In this document: piece by piece, positions 42,494 to 54,796 of the stretch
Layout of the letters: every line of letters begins with the position of its first letter
Position numbering within the stretch: position 1 is the first letter of the stretch
DNA from: Ochotona curzoniae
Taxonomy: Eukaryota; Chordata; Mammalia; Lagomorpha; Ochotonidae
Reading direction: 5' to 3'
Length of the DNA: 64,000 nucleotides
Assembly (NCBI RefSeq): GCF_017591425.1
Contig: NW_024465751.1
Coordinates: 3,782,001 to 3,846,000 of the forward strand
Made by a program: the position numbers and the translations under genes
The notes under the pieces: model-generated
The model's database searches: none
Told to the model about the DNA's origin: nothing
The model's input: the letters and a program-made list of their open reading frames with translations, nothing else

Positions 42494-42645
42494 TAAGGGC
42501 AGGCAATTGGCCTAACAGCTAAGATGCCTGTTTGAACACCCACTTACCAACCACATCAGAGTATCTGTTCTCTCTTTCTCTCCTCTCTCTCTGCCTTTGT
42601 GCCGCACTCCCTCCCTGCTTCTCAAATAAATAAACATGTTTTAAG
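42494..42645 (+). repeat. Internally deleted CSINE, plus strand
   Basis: Head 'ggcctaacagctaagatgcc', then directly the CT-rich 3' part and 'ctcaaataaataaacatgtt'. Confidence 0.65.
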
Positions 42646-42689
42646 TCCTCAAGCTAGCATAGCTCATAAGAGACAGAGCAAGGCCTCCA

Positions 42690-42925
42690 GCTCAACTCAA
42701 CTATTCTATAAATATTTACTGAGCATCTGTGCTAGACACACAGAGGGAGGGGGACAATGCCATCCAGAAGTCATCCAGAAACTCCTGCCATGGGAAAGCA
42801 GGAAATGGCAGCACTTAAGGGCACAAGCTGAAGCCAGGTGGCCGGTGCCAGCCCAGCTCTGCTACTTACCAGCGCAGGGACCCTGGGTAGGTTACTTGAT
42901 CTCGTTAGACCCCATGCCTCCATCT
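42690..42925 (+). repeat. Ancient MIR/L2-like sequence
   Basis: 'ataaatatttactgagcatc' at the left, then MIR core 'cagctctgctacttaccagc' and 'ggtaggttacttgatctcgt' at the right. Confidence 0.6.
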
Positions 42926-43340
42926 GGTCAAAGCGCTAAGTGAAGAAAGTCAAGCACAGAAAGATAAGTACTGTATGCTCTCACTTTAGGTAGAACCTGA
43001 TAAAAGGCATTCTCATATAAGTAAAAGCACAATAGTCATTACTAGAGGCTGGGAAGGAAGAGGGGAGGCGGGATGGGAAAGGCAGATTAATGGCAGGTGA
43101 GTTAGATAGCAGCAAGAAGCACCAGGGCTCTATTGCAGTTAGGTGTCCATAACTAACGAGAGAAGGAAAATCATTACCTGTAAAGCTATGTGCATGCTAT
43201 ATCTCTCAATTTAAAAAAAAAAAAAACTCTAGACTATAACATTTTGAATGTGTTCACCATAAAAAAAATTATAAACGCTTAAGAAGATAGATATATTTAC
43301 CCAAATCTGACATTACAAATCACCACATGGCACTGCACAC
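42926..43340 (+). mobile_element. L1MA/MB 3' end, plus strand
   Basis: 'agataagtactgtatgctct', 'attactagaggctgggaagg', 'tttgaatgtgttcaccataa' and 'gatatatttacccaaatctg' follow the 3' UTR of this L1 group. Confidence 0.8.
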
Positions 43341-43384
43341 ATATGTCCAATTTATATGCCTGCTCATTTTTTAATAAAAGTCCA

Positions 43385-43708
43385 CAAACATTTGATGCAC
43401 TGGTTGAGACACCACTTGGCATGCCCATATCTCAAGCTGCGTGTCTGTATTTGCATTTTATCTCCTCTGCTAATTGCAGCTTCCTTCTCATGCTCACCCA
43501 AGGAGGGGGCAGGAGGAGGCTCAAACACCTGTGTCCATGCCATGCAAGTGAGAAAGCTAAGATGACTTCCTGTCTCCTGGCATCAACCTGGCCCAGCCTT
43601 GGCTAATGTGGGCATTGTTACAGTGACTGAGCAGATATGAGATCACACACTCTCTCTGTCTCTTCCTGCCTGTCAACTAAATAAAATTAAATTAAATAAG
43701 TAAAATGT
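43385..43708 (+). repeat. Old CSINE, plus strand
   Basis: 'atgcactggttgagacacca', 'tatctcaagctgcgtgtctg', 'ctaatgtgggcattgttaca' and a tail 'actaaataaaattaaattaa'. Confidence 0.72.
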
Positions 43709-45059
43709 AGCTTGAGAAAGGTGGAAATACCCATCACCACTCCTAACTCATTGCTTGCCAAGCAGATTAGATGAACAATTTATGCAAAAATTACTTGACA
43801 GAGAGAAAACATTTCATCCATGTTAGCAACCTGTGCTATTATTGTAGAGGTCAAGCTCTTAAGCGTGGAGCCATGGGCCTCTGTTTCCATTTCACAACAA
43901 CACAGCGCAATGCGAATTTCTTCCTTCTGCAAAACTGAGTATGCAATGTTGATTTTCATGGCTGACAACTGACTCAAAGGACCCCAGAAGTTAGAAAAGT
44001 TGCCACATATTTGCATTCACCTAGGTACGAATATGCTGTGGACTAAAATAGTCCATGTACTTTGCAAAGAGATGACACAGCAGGGCAGGATCAAGGGTGA
44101 TACCTGACTTTTTAAAAATTTTTTTTAATTCTTTTTAAGTTCTCTACAGCAAGGCCGTTCATTTCCTAGTCATAAAAGCATGTATGGAGTTATTTTTGCA
44201 GCGTTAGCTGGTAAAGGATTGTAAGCCCAAGGGAAATACAAAGGCACCCATGTCCTTTCCCTGGCTTTCATCTCAGGACGAGCCCCAAGCAAGGACAAAA
44301 GCACCAGCCACCGCCATTGTCCAGTGTAAGATCATTGGGATGATGACTCCGAAGTGGCTTTTGTCATCAAGCACTGGTGCCACAGCAAAGTGCCTGGTGG
44401 CCTCAGCAGTCGGCCCTGCTCTACAGAGAATCCTCCCCTCTACACAGGGGACAGCAAAGCCAGGCCTGCAGAGGTGACATCATGTTCTGACGCTGACCCA
44501 CACTGGGCTGAGCTCATCTCAGTTCTATTAGCTGCCCAGCAGGAGCTCGGAGCAAACAGGCAGACCCAACACACTGTGCAATGAGAGGCCATTCAAGCTA
44601 AGCGTTCAGCCCCCTCACTGTTCCACCTGCACTACATCAGAACTCCTCAGCACCACAGTTTCATTGGCCTCAGCTCGCCCAGAGTGCTGCACTGAGCCAG
44701 GGGCACAGGAAATGAAGCAACTCCTGCCCTACCTCTGTTGCTCCTTTGGGTAAATCAAAGGACACCTCCTTTCCTTAACCAGGAGGTGGGCACCGAGCTG
44801 CAGTCAAGCTCCTAGAGGCTCCCATCTTGAGTTGGGGGTGGAGTGGGTTCCCCCTAGCCAAGCCAGTGCAGAAAGGAAGCCTGTCCCCTTGGAGGTCCGG
44901 TTCTGCATCTTTTCTCCACTTTCAAGGGCTCACCAATGGGTTTCAGTACGAAGGAAGCCAGAGTCCTGTTTCTGTTACACGTATCCGAAGAACCCAGATT
45001 TGTCCCTTATCTTTGGATACAAACTTAAATAAAATCAGCAATGACAATTAATATGCACT
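43709..45059. other. Unassigned stretch
   Basis: 1.35 kb with only short overlapping frames. Nothing recognised. Confidence 0.4.
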
Positions 45060-45220
45060 TGGATGTTGCTATGAATCAATCATTTCCACGCATGCCATCT
45101 CTTTTGTTCTTGGAGTGAACCAGCAGCTAATTTGCCCAGGGCAACACAAAACGACCAATATCCAGACTAGAGCTTTGAACTAGTTCTCTGGTACTCTGGA
45201 CTCAAGCTCCATTGCCTGGA
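45060..45220 (-). repeat. MIR-like fragment, minus strand
   Basis: 'aatttgcccagggcaacaca' and 'actctggactcaagctccat' follow reverse MIR. Confidence 0.5.
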
Positions 45221-45496
45221 GGGGACCCTTGCTGGCATCACTTCCACTGCCCCAATCCACCAGTCTGCTGATGGCTTTCCACTTGTCTCTACTTGTGGTT
45301 GTGAGTAACTATTTTGTGCTTTCCTTGAAGGTAGAATAAATTGTTTCAGTCTCATCTTTCCTCAACCACGCCCCCATTAGGAATGCAAGAGTCAGGTGTC
45401 ATGTAAGTTCTCAATACTAGAACTCTCACCAAAACTGGATTAACAGTAAATGGGCACATCGCAAGATGCAAAGCACAGACTCCACAAATACCCGCT
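45221..45496. other. Unassigned stretch
   Basis: Nothing recognised. Confidence 0.4.
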
Positions 45497-45575
45497 GTGA
45501 ACATCTGTCTGTCCATTTATCAATCTCCACCTCTATTTCTTTATCTCTCTGCCTTTCAAATAAATATACATATTC
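45497..45575 (+). repeat. CSINE 3' fragment, plus strand
   Basis: 'ctttatctctctgcctttca' and 'aataaatatacata' are the SINE tail; the body is lost. Confidence 0.6.
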
Positions 45576-45655
45576 AAATTTGTTTATTAATTTTCACCTT
45601 GTTGGAAAGACAAAGAGATAAGCAATATGTACCTCCTGGCTCACTCCCTAAACGC
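45576..45655 (-). repeat. CSINE 3' fragment, minus strand
   Basis: 'tgtttattaattttcacctt', 'gttggaaagacaaagagata' and 'ggctcactccctaaacgcag'. It lies tail-to-tail with the previous fragment. Confidence 0.6.
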
Positions 45656-45911
45656 AGTGCCCAGAACCCAGTAGATGTTCAGTAAATAATAGTTCAAGAA
45701 ATCAGTGGAAACATCTACGTCTAAAAGGTACCATGGAGTTGTAGCTACATATTCAGCACACACATGCTGTATCAGAATGAGTTGTTCTCATGATTTTCTA
45801 TTGGAGTCCCACCTCAGAATTCCCAGCACCAGGTTCACAAGGTTTGCAAGCAGAAATTACCTTTCTCACCTCTCAACAACATCCAATCAACACCTTACCC
45901 TTCTGGGTGTC
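45656..45911. other. Unassigned stretch
   Basis: Nothing recognised. Confidence 0.4.
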
Positions 45912-45928
45912 ATGGCAACAAGTCTTTT

Positions 45929-46237
45929 CTTTGTTAAGATTTATTTATTTTTACTAGAAAGGCAGATTTAGAGACAGGAAGATCTTCCGTGATTCACTCC
46001 CCAAACAGCCCAACAGCAGGAACAGAGCTGATCCAAAGTCAAGAGCCAGGAGTTTCCTCCAGGTCTTCCAAGCGGACGCAGGGTCCCAAGGCTTTGGGCC
46101 GTCCTCCACTGCTTTCCCAGGCCACAAGCAGGGAGCTGGATGGGAAGCAGGGCAGCCGGGATATGAACCGATGTCCATGTGGGATCCCTGCGTGTACAAG
46201 GCAAGGACTTAAGCCACTAGGCTACCGTGCCAGGTCC
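45929..46237 (-). repeat. CSINE, minus strand
   Basis: 'agatttatttatttttacta', 'gattcactccccaaacagcc', 'cgatgtccatgtgggatccc' and head 'gccactaggctaccgtgcca'. Related duplications atggcaacaagtctttt (45912-45928) and atggcaaaaagtttt (46238-46252) flank it. Open frames across it are SINE artefacts. Confidence 0.93.
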
Positions 46238-46252
46238 ATGGCAAAAAGTTTT

Positions 46253-47309
46253 ATCTGCACCTTTCTCCAGAAAACCAAAGTCAGCAGATAGGGCCAGGGA
46301 ACTCAGAGTGTGAGTTCTCAGTAAGTACCAGTCTGCTTCTACGGTGGACAGTATTCTGTGGGGGCTGGGTGTTTATTCACGGCTCATAAAAAAGTGCTCC
46401 ATGTGCCTGTCCATGCATTCAGCAAGCACTAATAAACGCTTCACAAGCACATGGCTGGCTGCCATTATGAAGTGCATTCCAGTGTTGTTGGCACCATGAG
46501 GGAAGTTCGTACTGGCTCCAGTGGGTTGTTTTATCAGGAGATGGGGATGTGGAATCAGAGAAAGATTAGAGAGCATGATGCTTGGAGAGAGCCTTGGGAA
46601 ATGAATAAATGTCTCCCAAGATAGGAATGGAGAACGCATTCACGGAGCAGCTGGAAGATCCAAGTGATATTGCCACTGGCACTGGATGGGCAGGATGGGG
46701 CTGGGACAGTGGCAGTGGCGACAGGAGGCAGCTGGAGCCAGGCCGTGACAGAAGTCTGAGCGCAGACAGGGATGCCCCGGTGCAGTTCCCAAAAGTGCAG
46801 GCTTCCTTTAGGAAAGCCCTTAGGGTATAGGATTGAGGCCAGTGGGTTCTCATTTTAGAGATGGGAGACAGGGAATAGGCTGAAGAGCAACAAATCTGGA
46901 AGCCAGGACCTGGCCTGGTGCAAAGGTGTCCCTCCAACCCTGAGACGAGGAGAGGCAGCCCCAGGTAGCAGCTGCAGGAAGCAGAGATACCGCTGTCCTT
47001 GCACAGCACCAGCAGAGCCTGGGGGACCAGCATCAATGCCATGTGCACTTTGTTAGCACTTGAAGGAGACTGCTGTCCCTGCCCCTCTTCCCAGTAACCA
47101 TCCAGTTTCTTCTTTTCCTTCCCTCCCATCTCCCACTCAAGCCTCCACTCACTGCCCAGTCTTTCTCCCTTCTGCTCCATCCTCTCATCTCTTTCTGGTT
47201 GCTCCAGATTTGCCACATCTCAGGAGTCTTGGAATCCTTTGGGCACTGAAGAAGAATTGAGAAAAAATAGTGCTGGGAGAAGAATCTTGGTGCTGTTTCA
47301 AGGGAATCA
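46253..47309. other. Unassigned stretch
   Basis: Holds a 216-codon minus open frame (46566-47216) without motif, splice support or coding-like pattern. No repeat recognised. Confidence 0.4.
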
Positions 47310-47410
47310 TAAGGTCACTGGTCCAAGGTCACATAGAACATAGCAGAATTCAGGGTCAAAGCAGCCAAGCTTAGCCCATGATCTTAACCCTGAGCCGTTG
47401 GACTGATCAT
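47310..47410 (-). repeat. MIR fragment, minus strand
   Basis: 'ggtccaaggtcacatagaac' and 'agaattcagggtcaaagcag' follow reverse MIR. Confidence 0.58.
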
Positions 47411-48019
47411 AATAAATGAATTGTCAGGAGGAACAGGGAATGGAGAAAGCATTGCAAGAGGAGATTCTCAAGCAGGCTGAGTTCAAGAGCTTTCCAAAGG
47501 CTGCGTGGGCTGGAAGGCATCCGTGTGGCTGAAGGACCAGCCATGGCACTGTGGCCAAATGATCACAGTGGCAGATTCTCGTCTTCCTCCTCCACCTGCT
47601 CTCAGCGGCTCTGGTCTAGTCTCCCGTGAACAGCACAGGCGATGCTCATGCCTGCATCAGATTTCTTTTACAGATGGAGCTCCAGAGCTGTTGTGTTGGC
47701 TGTTACACAGATGATACAGAGTTCCCCTCCCAAGTAATCCTTCCGGCTTGGCAACCCACTGGAACAAGATTCTGGTACATTCGGGTGACGTGGCAGGGCT
47801 CCAGCCATAGAGTGGCATAGTCCAGGGCACTCTATGGCTGCAGTGCCAAGCTCCTCGGTCAGGGCAGCAGCCAGGACTCTTGTCTGAGGGGCTGAGCCTG
47901 TCACAATCCCCGGTGTCACTGACGGTCCCTTCCTCTTCCTGTTTCTGCTTCTGATCTCTTCTGTTAAGCGGAGGGAGAGATTGGAAACAGCCACGTTTGG
48001 GGGTCTGGGTTTGTGTTTT
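47411..48019. other. Unassigned stretch
   Basis: Nothing recognised. Confidence 0.4.
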
Positions 48020-48316
48020 ATTTTTTTAATTTATTTTCATCTATTTGGAAGGCAGGGAAACAGGGAGACCTTTCATCCAGTGGCACGTTCCCAGTATCTG
48101 CAGCAGCCGGCATCAGGTCAGATTGAAGCTAAGAGCCCAGAGTTCAGTCTAGATCTGCCATGTGGGTGGCAGGGACCCAACACCCGAATCATCTCCTGCT
48201 GCCTCTCAGTGCACATTCTAGCAGGAAGCTGGATCTGAAGCGCAGGAACACCAGACCCTCAGCAGAATCAGGCATCACAGGCAGTGACTTCACCACCGTA
48301 CCAAACACCAGCCCCC
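48020..48316 (-). repeat. Old CSINE, minus strand
   Basis: 'tattttcatctatttggaag', 'cccagtatctgcagcagccg', 'ctagcaggaagctggatctg' and head 'accaaacaccagccccctg'. Confidence 0.82.
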
Positions 48317-48397
48317 TGTGTTTGCATTGTCACTCTTCCTGGCATGATTTGTTCTCACTTGGCACACTCTCCACTGTACATCTTAAGGTCATAGAAA

Positions 48398-48618
48398 AGT
48401 TATGAGCTTTGGAATTCAGGCCCAGTTAGATTCCAGCCTCAGGTATCCCAGCCTGACTTATGATATGACCCTGGAGAGGAAGGCATTGCAGCCTCCTCTA
48501 GGTTCCAGCTTGCTCATGTGCACAATGCAACAGAGTAATATGTAGGGCTCATGTGAGGTTTAACCATAACCCCGGGTAGCATCTGACACACAGTAGGTAC
48601 TTCATAAATACACATTGT
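48398..48618 (+). repeat. MIR, plus strand
   Basis: 'ctttggaattcaggcccagt', 'gatatgaccctggagaggaa' and 'cacagtaggtacttcataaa' run in order through the MIR body and 3' end. Confidence 0.8.
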
Positions 48619-49081
48619 GGTCCGTATCTTTTCCTTGGTGGCAAAATCCATTCTAAATCTTTCTCTTCCCCATAAAGCCAAGCAGAGAGCTTTGTGGGAA
48701 TTGGATGGCCCACACATACTGGCAGGTGAAGGAAATAAGTGAGTCAAAGACTGAATGAATGAGAAGCGGTGATGCTGTCTTCAACACTCATTCACGGGGG
48801 CCACTGGTTCAAGCATCAACCTCTATTCTCCCAGATTCTCCGAGCACGTGAACGTGTGTCCATGGGGTCCATCGGCACCCACAAGCCCCTCCTGGTTCTC
48901 TCGAACTCTGTAGAGACATCCTTGCCCTAGCCTCAGCCACAAGGCCCAAGACCACTCACACTGCAGAGATGTCACACTCCAAAACTGGATGAAGATAGTC
49001 CATCCCAGACCTACACAGATCTCCGACCTGAGACCTGAACACCGCACGTCTCCCTGCAAGGTTCCAGTAGGAATGGCTTCC
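48619..49081. other. Unassigned, upstream of an A-run
   Basis: The sequence before the 17-A run could be a retrocopy, but I cannot match a source gene, and open frames are short. Confidence 0.35.
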
Positions 49082-49098
49082 AAAAAAAAAAAAAAAAA
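49082..49098 (+). repeat. 17-A homopolymer
   Basis: Seventeen consecutive A. It could be the tail of an unrecognised retrocopy on the plus strand. Confidence 0.85.
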
Positions 49099-49759
49099 GC
49101 TCAGTATATTCACTCATTTTGGTTCTGAAAAGATCCCCAAGTTTTCCAGCCCCACCCCTCAATCCTGCTAGTCAGGATTGTTAGCACAAAATCATCAACA
49201 AGACGCCCGATGTTTAAATTATTTTCACATCCAGGTTCCCAGATATCATCTCCTTACCCTTTCCCTATCACCTCCCCTTCCTCCCAGTTTTCACAAAACA
49301 CCATTTGTGAAACACCAGTCTCCCACCGCTGGCACCAAGCCACCAAGTAATTGCGCAATTAGAACTTAATTGCTGGATTTGATTCTGATTATTTTTTCTT
49401 TACATCTCAGTTGTTCACAATGTGCCATTCTTGCCTTAGAATGTCTGATGAGTTCCTTGTGTCTGCCACAAGAAGGGGTGGGCTTGGCACTGGGGGAGAC
49501 AGCCCCTGGGTGGGGTTTTTCATCTCCTGCAGGGTTTACAAAGCTAGCATGCCCTGAGGCAGCTGCAAGCCAGCTCAGGAGGGAGACTGCACCTCCAGTT
49601 TTGTTGGCACAGGATTTTTCCCTGGAATTCGACACATTCAGTGACTCCAACCTTGGTGAATTCATGCCCTACTGTGGCATTAGCTGGCATTGCCTGCAGA
49701 CATAATATGTGCCATCAGGCATGTGACATCCGAACCAACTCACCACTAGGGGGCAGCTC
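49099..49759. other. Unassigned stretch
   Basis: Overlapping frames on both strands at 49366-49705 have no support. Confidence 0.4.
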
Positions 49760-49858
49760 TTCATCTTTTCACACATGAGAAAACCAAGATTTGGAGGGGT
49801 TCAGCAGCTAAGCCAAGGTCACACAGCTGTCCCTTATCGGAGCTGGAACAATGGCAGT
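49760..49858 (-). repeat. MIR fragment, minus strand
   Basis: 'acatgagaaaaccaagattt', 'agccaaggtcacacagctgt' and 'cggagctggaacaatggcag'. Confidence 0.7.
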
Positions 49859-50029
49859 AGATAGCTTTGTTTCTCTCTGTTTTCACTCTCATTTTAACTG
49901 CCTCACCCAGGTATCACAGATGAACCTAAAACTCGCCCATTGTAGGGATACAATGCTGTGACTTTGAGGAAATGTGTAGGTTTCCCAGGTATAATTTCCC
50001 TCTGCCATTCTAACATCCAGGCACTGGCT

Positions 50030-50290
50030 GGTCTGTTGTCTGACCATGAATTTGCCATTTCCAACCATCCTTCGTGGAAGGAATTACACAGCAGTGCTTG
50101 TGTTTCTGCCTCCAACACCCTACCCTTGGCATTGTATTTTTTATAATTATCTATGTCATAACGCCTTTTGATAATTCATTTATTTCTCAGTCTGAATAGT
50201 ATCCCATTGAAAGGGTAGATAACATTTGCTTACCCATTTTCCAGCTAATGGGCATCTGGGTTGTTTCAGTGTGTGAACAGAGGCCTCCTT
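50030..50290 (-). mobile_element. Old L1ME-type fragment, minus strand
   Basis: 'gaatagtatcccattgaaag' and 'ctaatgggcatctgggttgt' with 'gaatttgccatttccaacca' follow the reverse of an old L1 3' end. Confidence 0.55.
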
Positions 50291-50679
50291 GCCACCTTCC
50301 TCTCCCTAGCAGGCCGAGAGCACTGTGGCACTCCAGCAAAGCTGGTAATGGGAGTCCACTTGGAAATGAAAGACTGGGCTTCCTCCTCACCTCTCGAGCT
50401 TATGAGCAGTGAGGCTCCTGCCAGCCCCCACACCCCCACTCAGTGCCACCGTTCCAAGCCTCACTCAGACTCTCTGTGGCAGCTGCGGCCGACTCTTCCC
50501 CACCAGGCCCTAGGAGAGCAGGACTGCTTTCTAGTGCCACAGCTGCCCATCTTTCTAGGCTCTTCTGAGCAGTGACAGTGGACAGAGGGTGCCACACTCC
50601 TGGCTCAGAGACCCAGACAGGTCCTACTTTCAACACACACCATTGATGGACCCCTCTCCAAGCTCAAAGAATGTGTGTG
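50291..50679. other. Unassigned, GC-rich
   Basis: Overlapping frames on both strands (50261-50636). Nothing recognised. Confidence 0.4.
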
Positions 50680-50830
50680 AACACAAACTAATGCACCTTG
50701 GAAAGCAGCAACAGATGGCCCAACTCCTTGAATCCTTGAGCCACACGGAAGGCCTAGATAGAACTGCAGTCTCGTGTTCTCTCTCTCTCTCCCTCTCCCC
50801 ATAACTCTGCCTTTCTTGAGAGAAACAAGA
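50680..50830 (+). repeat. Truncated CSINE, plus strand
   Basis: 'gatggcccaactccttgaat' and a (CT)n run with 'taactctgcctttct'. The head and the middle are missing. Confidence 0.55.
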
Positions 50831-51884
50831 AGCGAGAGAAAAGAAACAGTTCTGGAGAATGTAATAAATAATAAAGTTCACATGAGGTCATCCTCCACAG
50901 AGAGGAGTCCCCTCCCACTGATTCGTGCCCTGACAGAAGGGAACTCTGAACACAGACATGGAGAAAAGAGCATCCTATAACAAGAGGCAGGACTCAGAAT
51001 GGCACAGCTGGGAGCCAAGGAGCCCCAAGGATCTCTGGAATCTCAGAGGCTAGAAGAAATGAGAAAGCTTTCCTGGCCCTACCTGTACTTCCGTCAGGCA
51101 TCCAGCCTCCAAACCTGGCAGACAATGAGTGTTGTTTTAAACACCCGGTTCATGGGTCACAGCAATCCTGGGGTCCCGGTAATCGTGCTGCTGACCTTGA
51201 CAAATACACTTCCTTGACCCCTGCCACAGGCCCCTGCCCCGATCACACTGCCACCAGCATAGCCCACTCTTTTTTTCCTGCCCAACATTACAACTGAGAA
51301 ACCACGGATGACATGACAAAGGCAAGGCATCCCGGGGTTCCTCCGGGCAGATGCTGAGCAGCATGGTGGCTGGCACCAGGGGGCACAGTGCTAGGGGTGT
51401 GCATTCGAGCTGGGACCTCTCTTGTTGGCTGCTGCTGTTTATTTGCAAAGTAGAGAAAAAAGAAAGCTGCAATGATTCAGCACAGGTTCCTGCATGGTGC
51501 TGAGGACTCAAGCCCTGATGAAAACGCAAATGAAAAATCACCTCTGACGTCCCCAGAGCCACCCCAAATGAGAGCTTGCAGGATTAAGGCTTAGGCTGCT
51601 CCCCCAGGCTCTGTGCAGCCTCACTGCTTCTGCTCGTCCCCTCGCTGCACACGCCTGTCCCCTCCCGTGTTTGCCATTTCATCCCTGTTTCTTTCCATCC
51701 CCAGATCCAGCCTTGACCCCAAAGCCTCCCCCACCATGAAGCTTTCCAGGATCAGCTTCAACCAGGGTGGCGCACAGGCCTGTGACCTGTGCTGTCACAC
51801 AGACACTGTACTCAGAAGGAACCCCTGTTTGGTTTCACGTTCTGTTGTGACCATCTTGAAATTCTTAATGTATTTGTTTTGTTT
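50831..51884. other. Unassigned stretch
   Basis: Nothing recognised; the 141-codon minus frame at 51137-51562 has no motif. Confidence 0.4.
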
Positions 51885-52122
51885 TAAAAAGATATATTTA
51901 TTTGAAAGGCATAAAGAGAGAGAGCTTCCGACTCTGATTCACTCCCCAAAGGGCCAGGTCAAAGTCAAGAGCTTCTTTCAGATCTTCCAGGCCTGGAATT
52001 GGTGGCATTACCTCTCACTGATCTCCCAAGCCATTGGCAGCTGGGACACAAATCAATGACCATGTCAGACGCCAGGGCCACAGGTGTCGTCTTTACCTGG
52101 TGTACCATGGCACTGGTCCCTA
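51885..52122 (-). repeat. Old CSINE, minus strand
   Basis: 'aaaagatatatttatttgaa', 'tgattcactccccaaagggc', 'gcagctgggacacaaatcaa' and head 'gtaccatggcactggtccct'. Confidence 0.82.
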
Positions 52123-52234
52123 ATTAGTCCTGAGTGGCCTCAAATTTTCAGCTTGCACTCTGTTGATTTCCACAGATCTGCCCCTCCCCCATCAATACTA
52201 ATCTGATGGGTTCTAAAGTAAAGACCAAAATTCC

Positions 52235-52640
52235 CAAGCTGGCCTGTAGGTCACCGATGTGGTCTGCCCTTGTGCCCTGCTCCTCGCTTCATCTCACTCG
52301 GACTCCCTCCAGTTAGTCTCCTGTACTTTCTTTCCACAAGCCTTGGCACCACATGCCCTTCCCCGAGTAACACCTGTGCGTATTCTCAGGTCTCAGTGCC
52401 AACACCACGGCCTTCAAGAACAGGCCTGCACTGCCCTGAACCCTCCACATCCTACCCCACCCTAGCACCATCCCCACCCTGTAAGTGGTGTCCCTCCTTG
52501 GTAGGTTGGTACTGACTTCCCCCGTCAGACTGTGGGCCCTGTTAGTGCTGGGAGCTGTGCTTTTGCTGCCTGATGTATGTTCAACTCCCAGCCCTGTGCC
52601 TGGAACAAAGACAAGACCCTGGTTCACAGATGAACTTGAG
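52235..52640 (+). mobile_element. L2 LINE fragment, plus strand
   Basis: 'tttccacaagccttggcacc', 'ggttggtactgacttccccc' and 'tcccagccctgtgcctggaa' follow L2 3' sequence, strongly diverged. Confidence 0.5.
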
Positions 52641-53849
52641 AACAGTATGGATTCCTAATGAGACCAGCGTCAGCCCCCCAGGGCAATTGACCACCATCGG
52701 AAATCAATGACCACTCACAAGGGTCAATGTCCTACCTGGGCCCTGTCCACCCAGATGCCTCTGATGGACTCTTCCCTCGGTGAGGCTTGTCTCTCTCTGC
52801 ACTCTGTGGGATGTGCAGAAGCTGCAGTGCACCCCCAAGCCTGCCCACAGGCTTCAATAAAGAGACAGGAGGCTCACGGGGACTTGGAGGTTGACATCCT
52901 CAGACTCAGATCAGTACCCCCACAGCCCCAGGAGTCCCTGCTCACAAGCACGCGTGTCCACGCCCACAGCGCCCTTCCTCAGAACCTGCTCCACCTACTT
53001 CATGCCGTGCAGTTGCATTCCCAGTGGGGCTTCCTCTTAAAGGTCCGCCCAGGAATTCTCCCTCACTCACTAAAGCAGTAAAAGAGACAACACAAAAAGC
53101 ATTTTCAGATGCAGCCAGATGTACAGGATGTGTGGGAGCCAGTCAACTGTGCTGGATGCCAACAGAGGTGAGGAGGACTAGACTCGCCTCCATAGGTGCA
53201 CAGAGCAAACAAACTCACATGGGAGTGTGGATAACTGGCTCTCTGCATAGGTCTCCATATCTATGCCCCCCACCATGTCCACGGCTCCTGATTCAGTGGA
53301 CAGGACGCCCAGACATATGGGGGCAAGGGGTCACAACAGGGATCACCGGTGTGAATCAGCTGAAGAGCCGAGAACAGTAGAGGATGGCATTAGGCTCATT
53401 GTGGCCCTACTCTCAACAGGTACAATCAGAAGCAGTGTGGAGAGGTTCCAAGTCACTGCAAGGGAGGAATGACAGGGCCAACCTCCTGGATTATGAATTT
53501 GACACTACAAGTGGTAGCCCTGCCCAGGCCAGGCAAACACTCAAAGAAGTTCTTACAGAATTGAATAGAGATATTGGTTCCACTGGAGTTCTATGATTTT
53601 AATAAATAGAACACAAGCATGCTGATTTCCTAGAAGTTCTGCTAATTCTGCTTATATCCTACTATATTGTTAAATATTAAGTCACCATTCATAAGAATTT
53701 CTTTATATCAGGAATCAACATATATGCTTTATAAGAGCCATCTCATTTAAATTTGATCATACCTTCACAAGGCTTATTAACCTTCAACAAGGGAAACCAA
53801 GCTTTAAAGAGAATGTTAATGAGACTATCTACCTCAAACTAGCTTAGCA
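52641..53849. other. Unassigned stretch
   Basis: Plus frames of 118 and 124 codons (52707-53380) have no recognisable domain; an AATAAA sits at 53600. Nothing recognised. Confidence 0.4.
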
Positions 53850-54160
53850 GCTGGTTCAAAGGCTCACCTAGCTAATCTGCTACCTGCCAGCACAAGCATC
53901 CCATATGGGCACTGATTCATGTCCCAGCTGCTCCACTTCCTACCAGCTCCCTGTTTGTGGCCTGGGAAAGCAGCAAAAGATGGCCCAAGTCCTTGGGATC
54001 CTACACATACTTAGGAGACTCAAAGAGACTGCTGGCTGCTGGCTTTGGCTTGGCTCAGCTCTGGCTTTTATAGCCATTTGGGGAGTGAAGTGGCAGGTGG
54101 AAGATCTTTCTCCATCTTTCCTCTCTGTAAAATCTGCCTTTCTGATAAAAATAAGCTAAG
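53850..54160 (+). repeat. CSINE, plus strand
   Basis: 'catcccatatgggcactgat', 'ttgtggcctgggaaagcagc', 'tttggggagtgaagtggcag' and tail 'ctgcctttctgataaaaata'. Confidence 0.9.
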
Positions 54161-54796
54161 TCATTTTAGGGGAAAAAAAACTGGCTTAAAAGAAAAAATG
54201 TTTTATTGGGTTATATTACTGAGAAGACAAGAGAAGAGGGCTTCTGTCTACATGAGGCCCACCACACCTTAAGCAATACTTTAGCTACCTGCTAATGCAC
54301 CCTGGCTTTCTCTGTGTGTTGGCAGAATCTTCAACGCCCCCGTGCACTGAGCCAAAAATGGCCAAAGAAGCTCCTCATCACAAATTTTCACTGCTTCCTG
54401 TTTTCCTAAGAAAAAAAGCCACAGTTTTTGCCAGAAGTCCCAGCCGTGGTCTCTTCGCGTCTCATTGGACCACGCTGTGGGTATGCTAAGGATCCTGACA
54501 CAGGGCAGTTTATCTGGGTCTGGTCTGAATGCCATGACAAATGCTGCTAAACAGGAAAGGCAGAGGGAGATTAGACAAAGCCAGACGAGGAGGAGGCAGT
54601 GTGAGCATGGGAAGCGGAGGCTGGAGTGACGCAATTGCAAATCAAAGAGTTGTTGCCCAGCAGAAACTGGGAGAGATGAGAGAGATTTTTCTCCCAGACA
54701 ACATGGAATTCTGGCAGCACCCGGGTTTTGACCAAGTGATACTGTGACCTGCAGAGCTGTGAAAGAACGTATTTCTGCTGCTCTTGGTCATACCTT
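54161..54796. other. Unassigned stretch
   Basis: The minus frame 54281-54640 (119 codons) is hydrophobic in part but unsupported. Nothing recognised. Confidence 0.4.

Noticed and set aside
46566..47216. 216-codon minus open frame
   Set aside because: No recognisable domain, no splice sites, overlapping frames on both strands; looks like chance.
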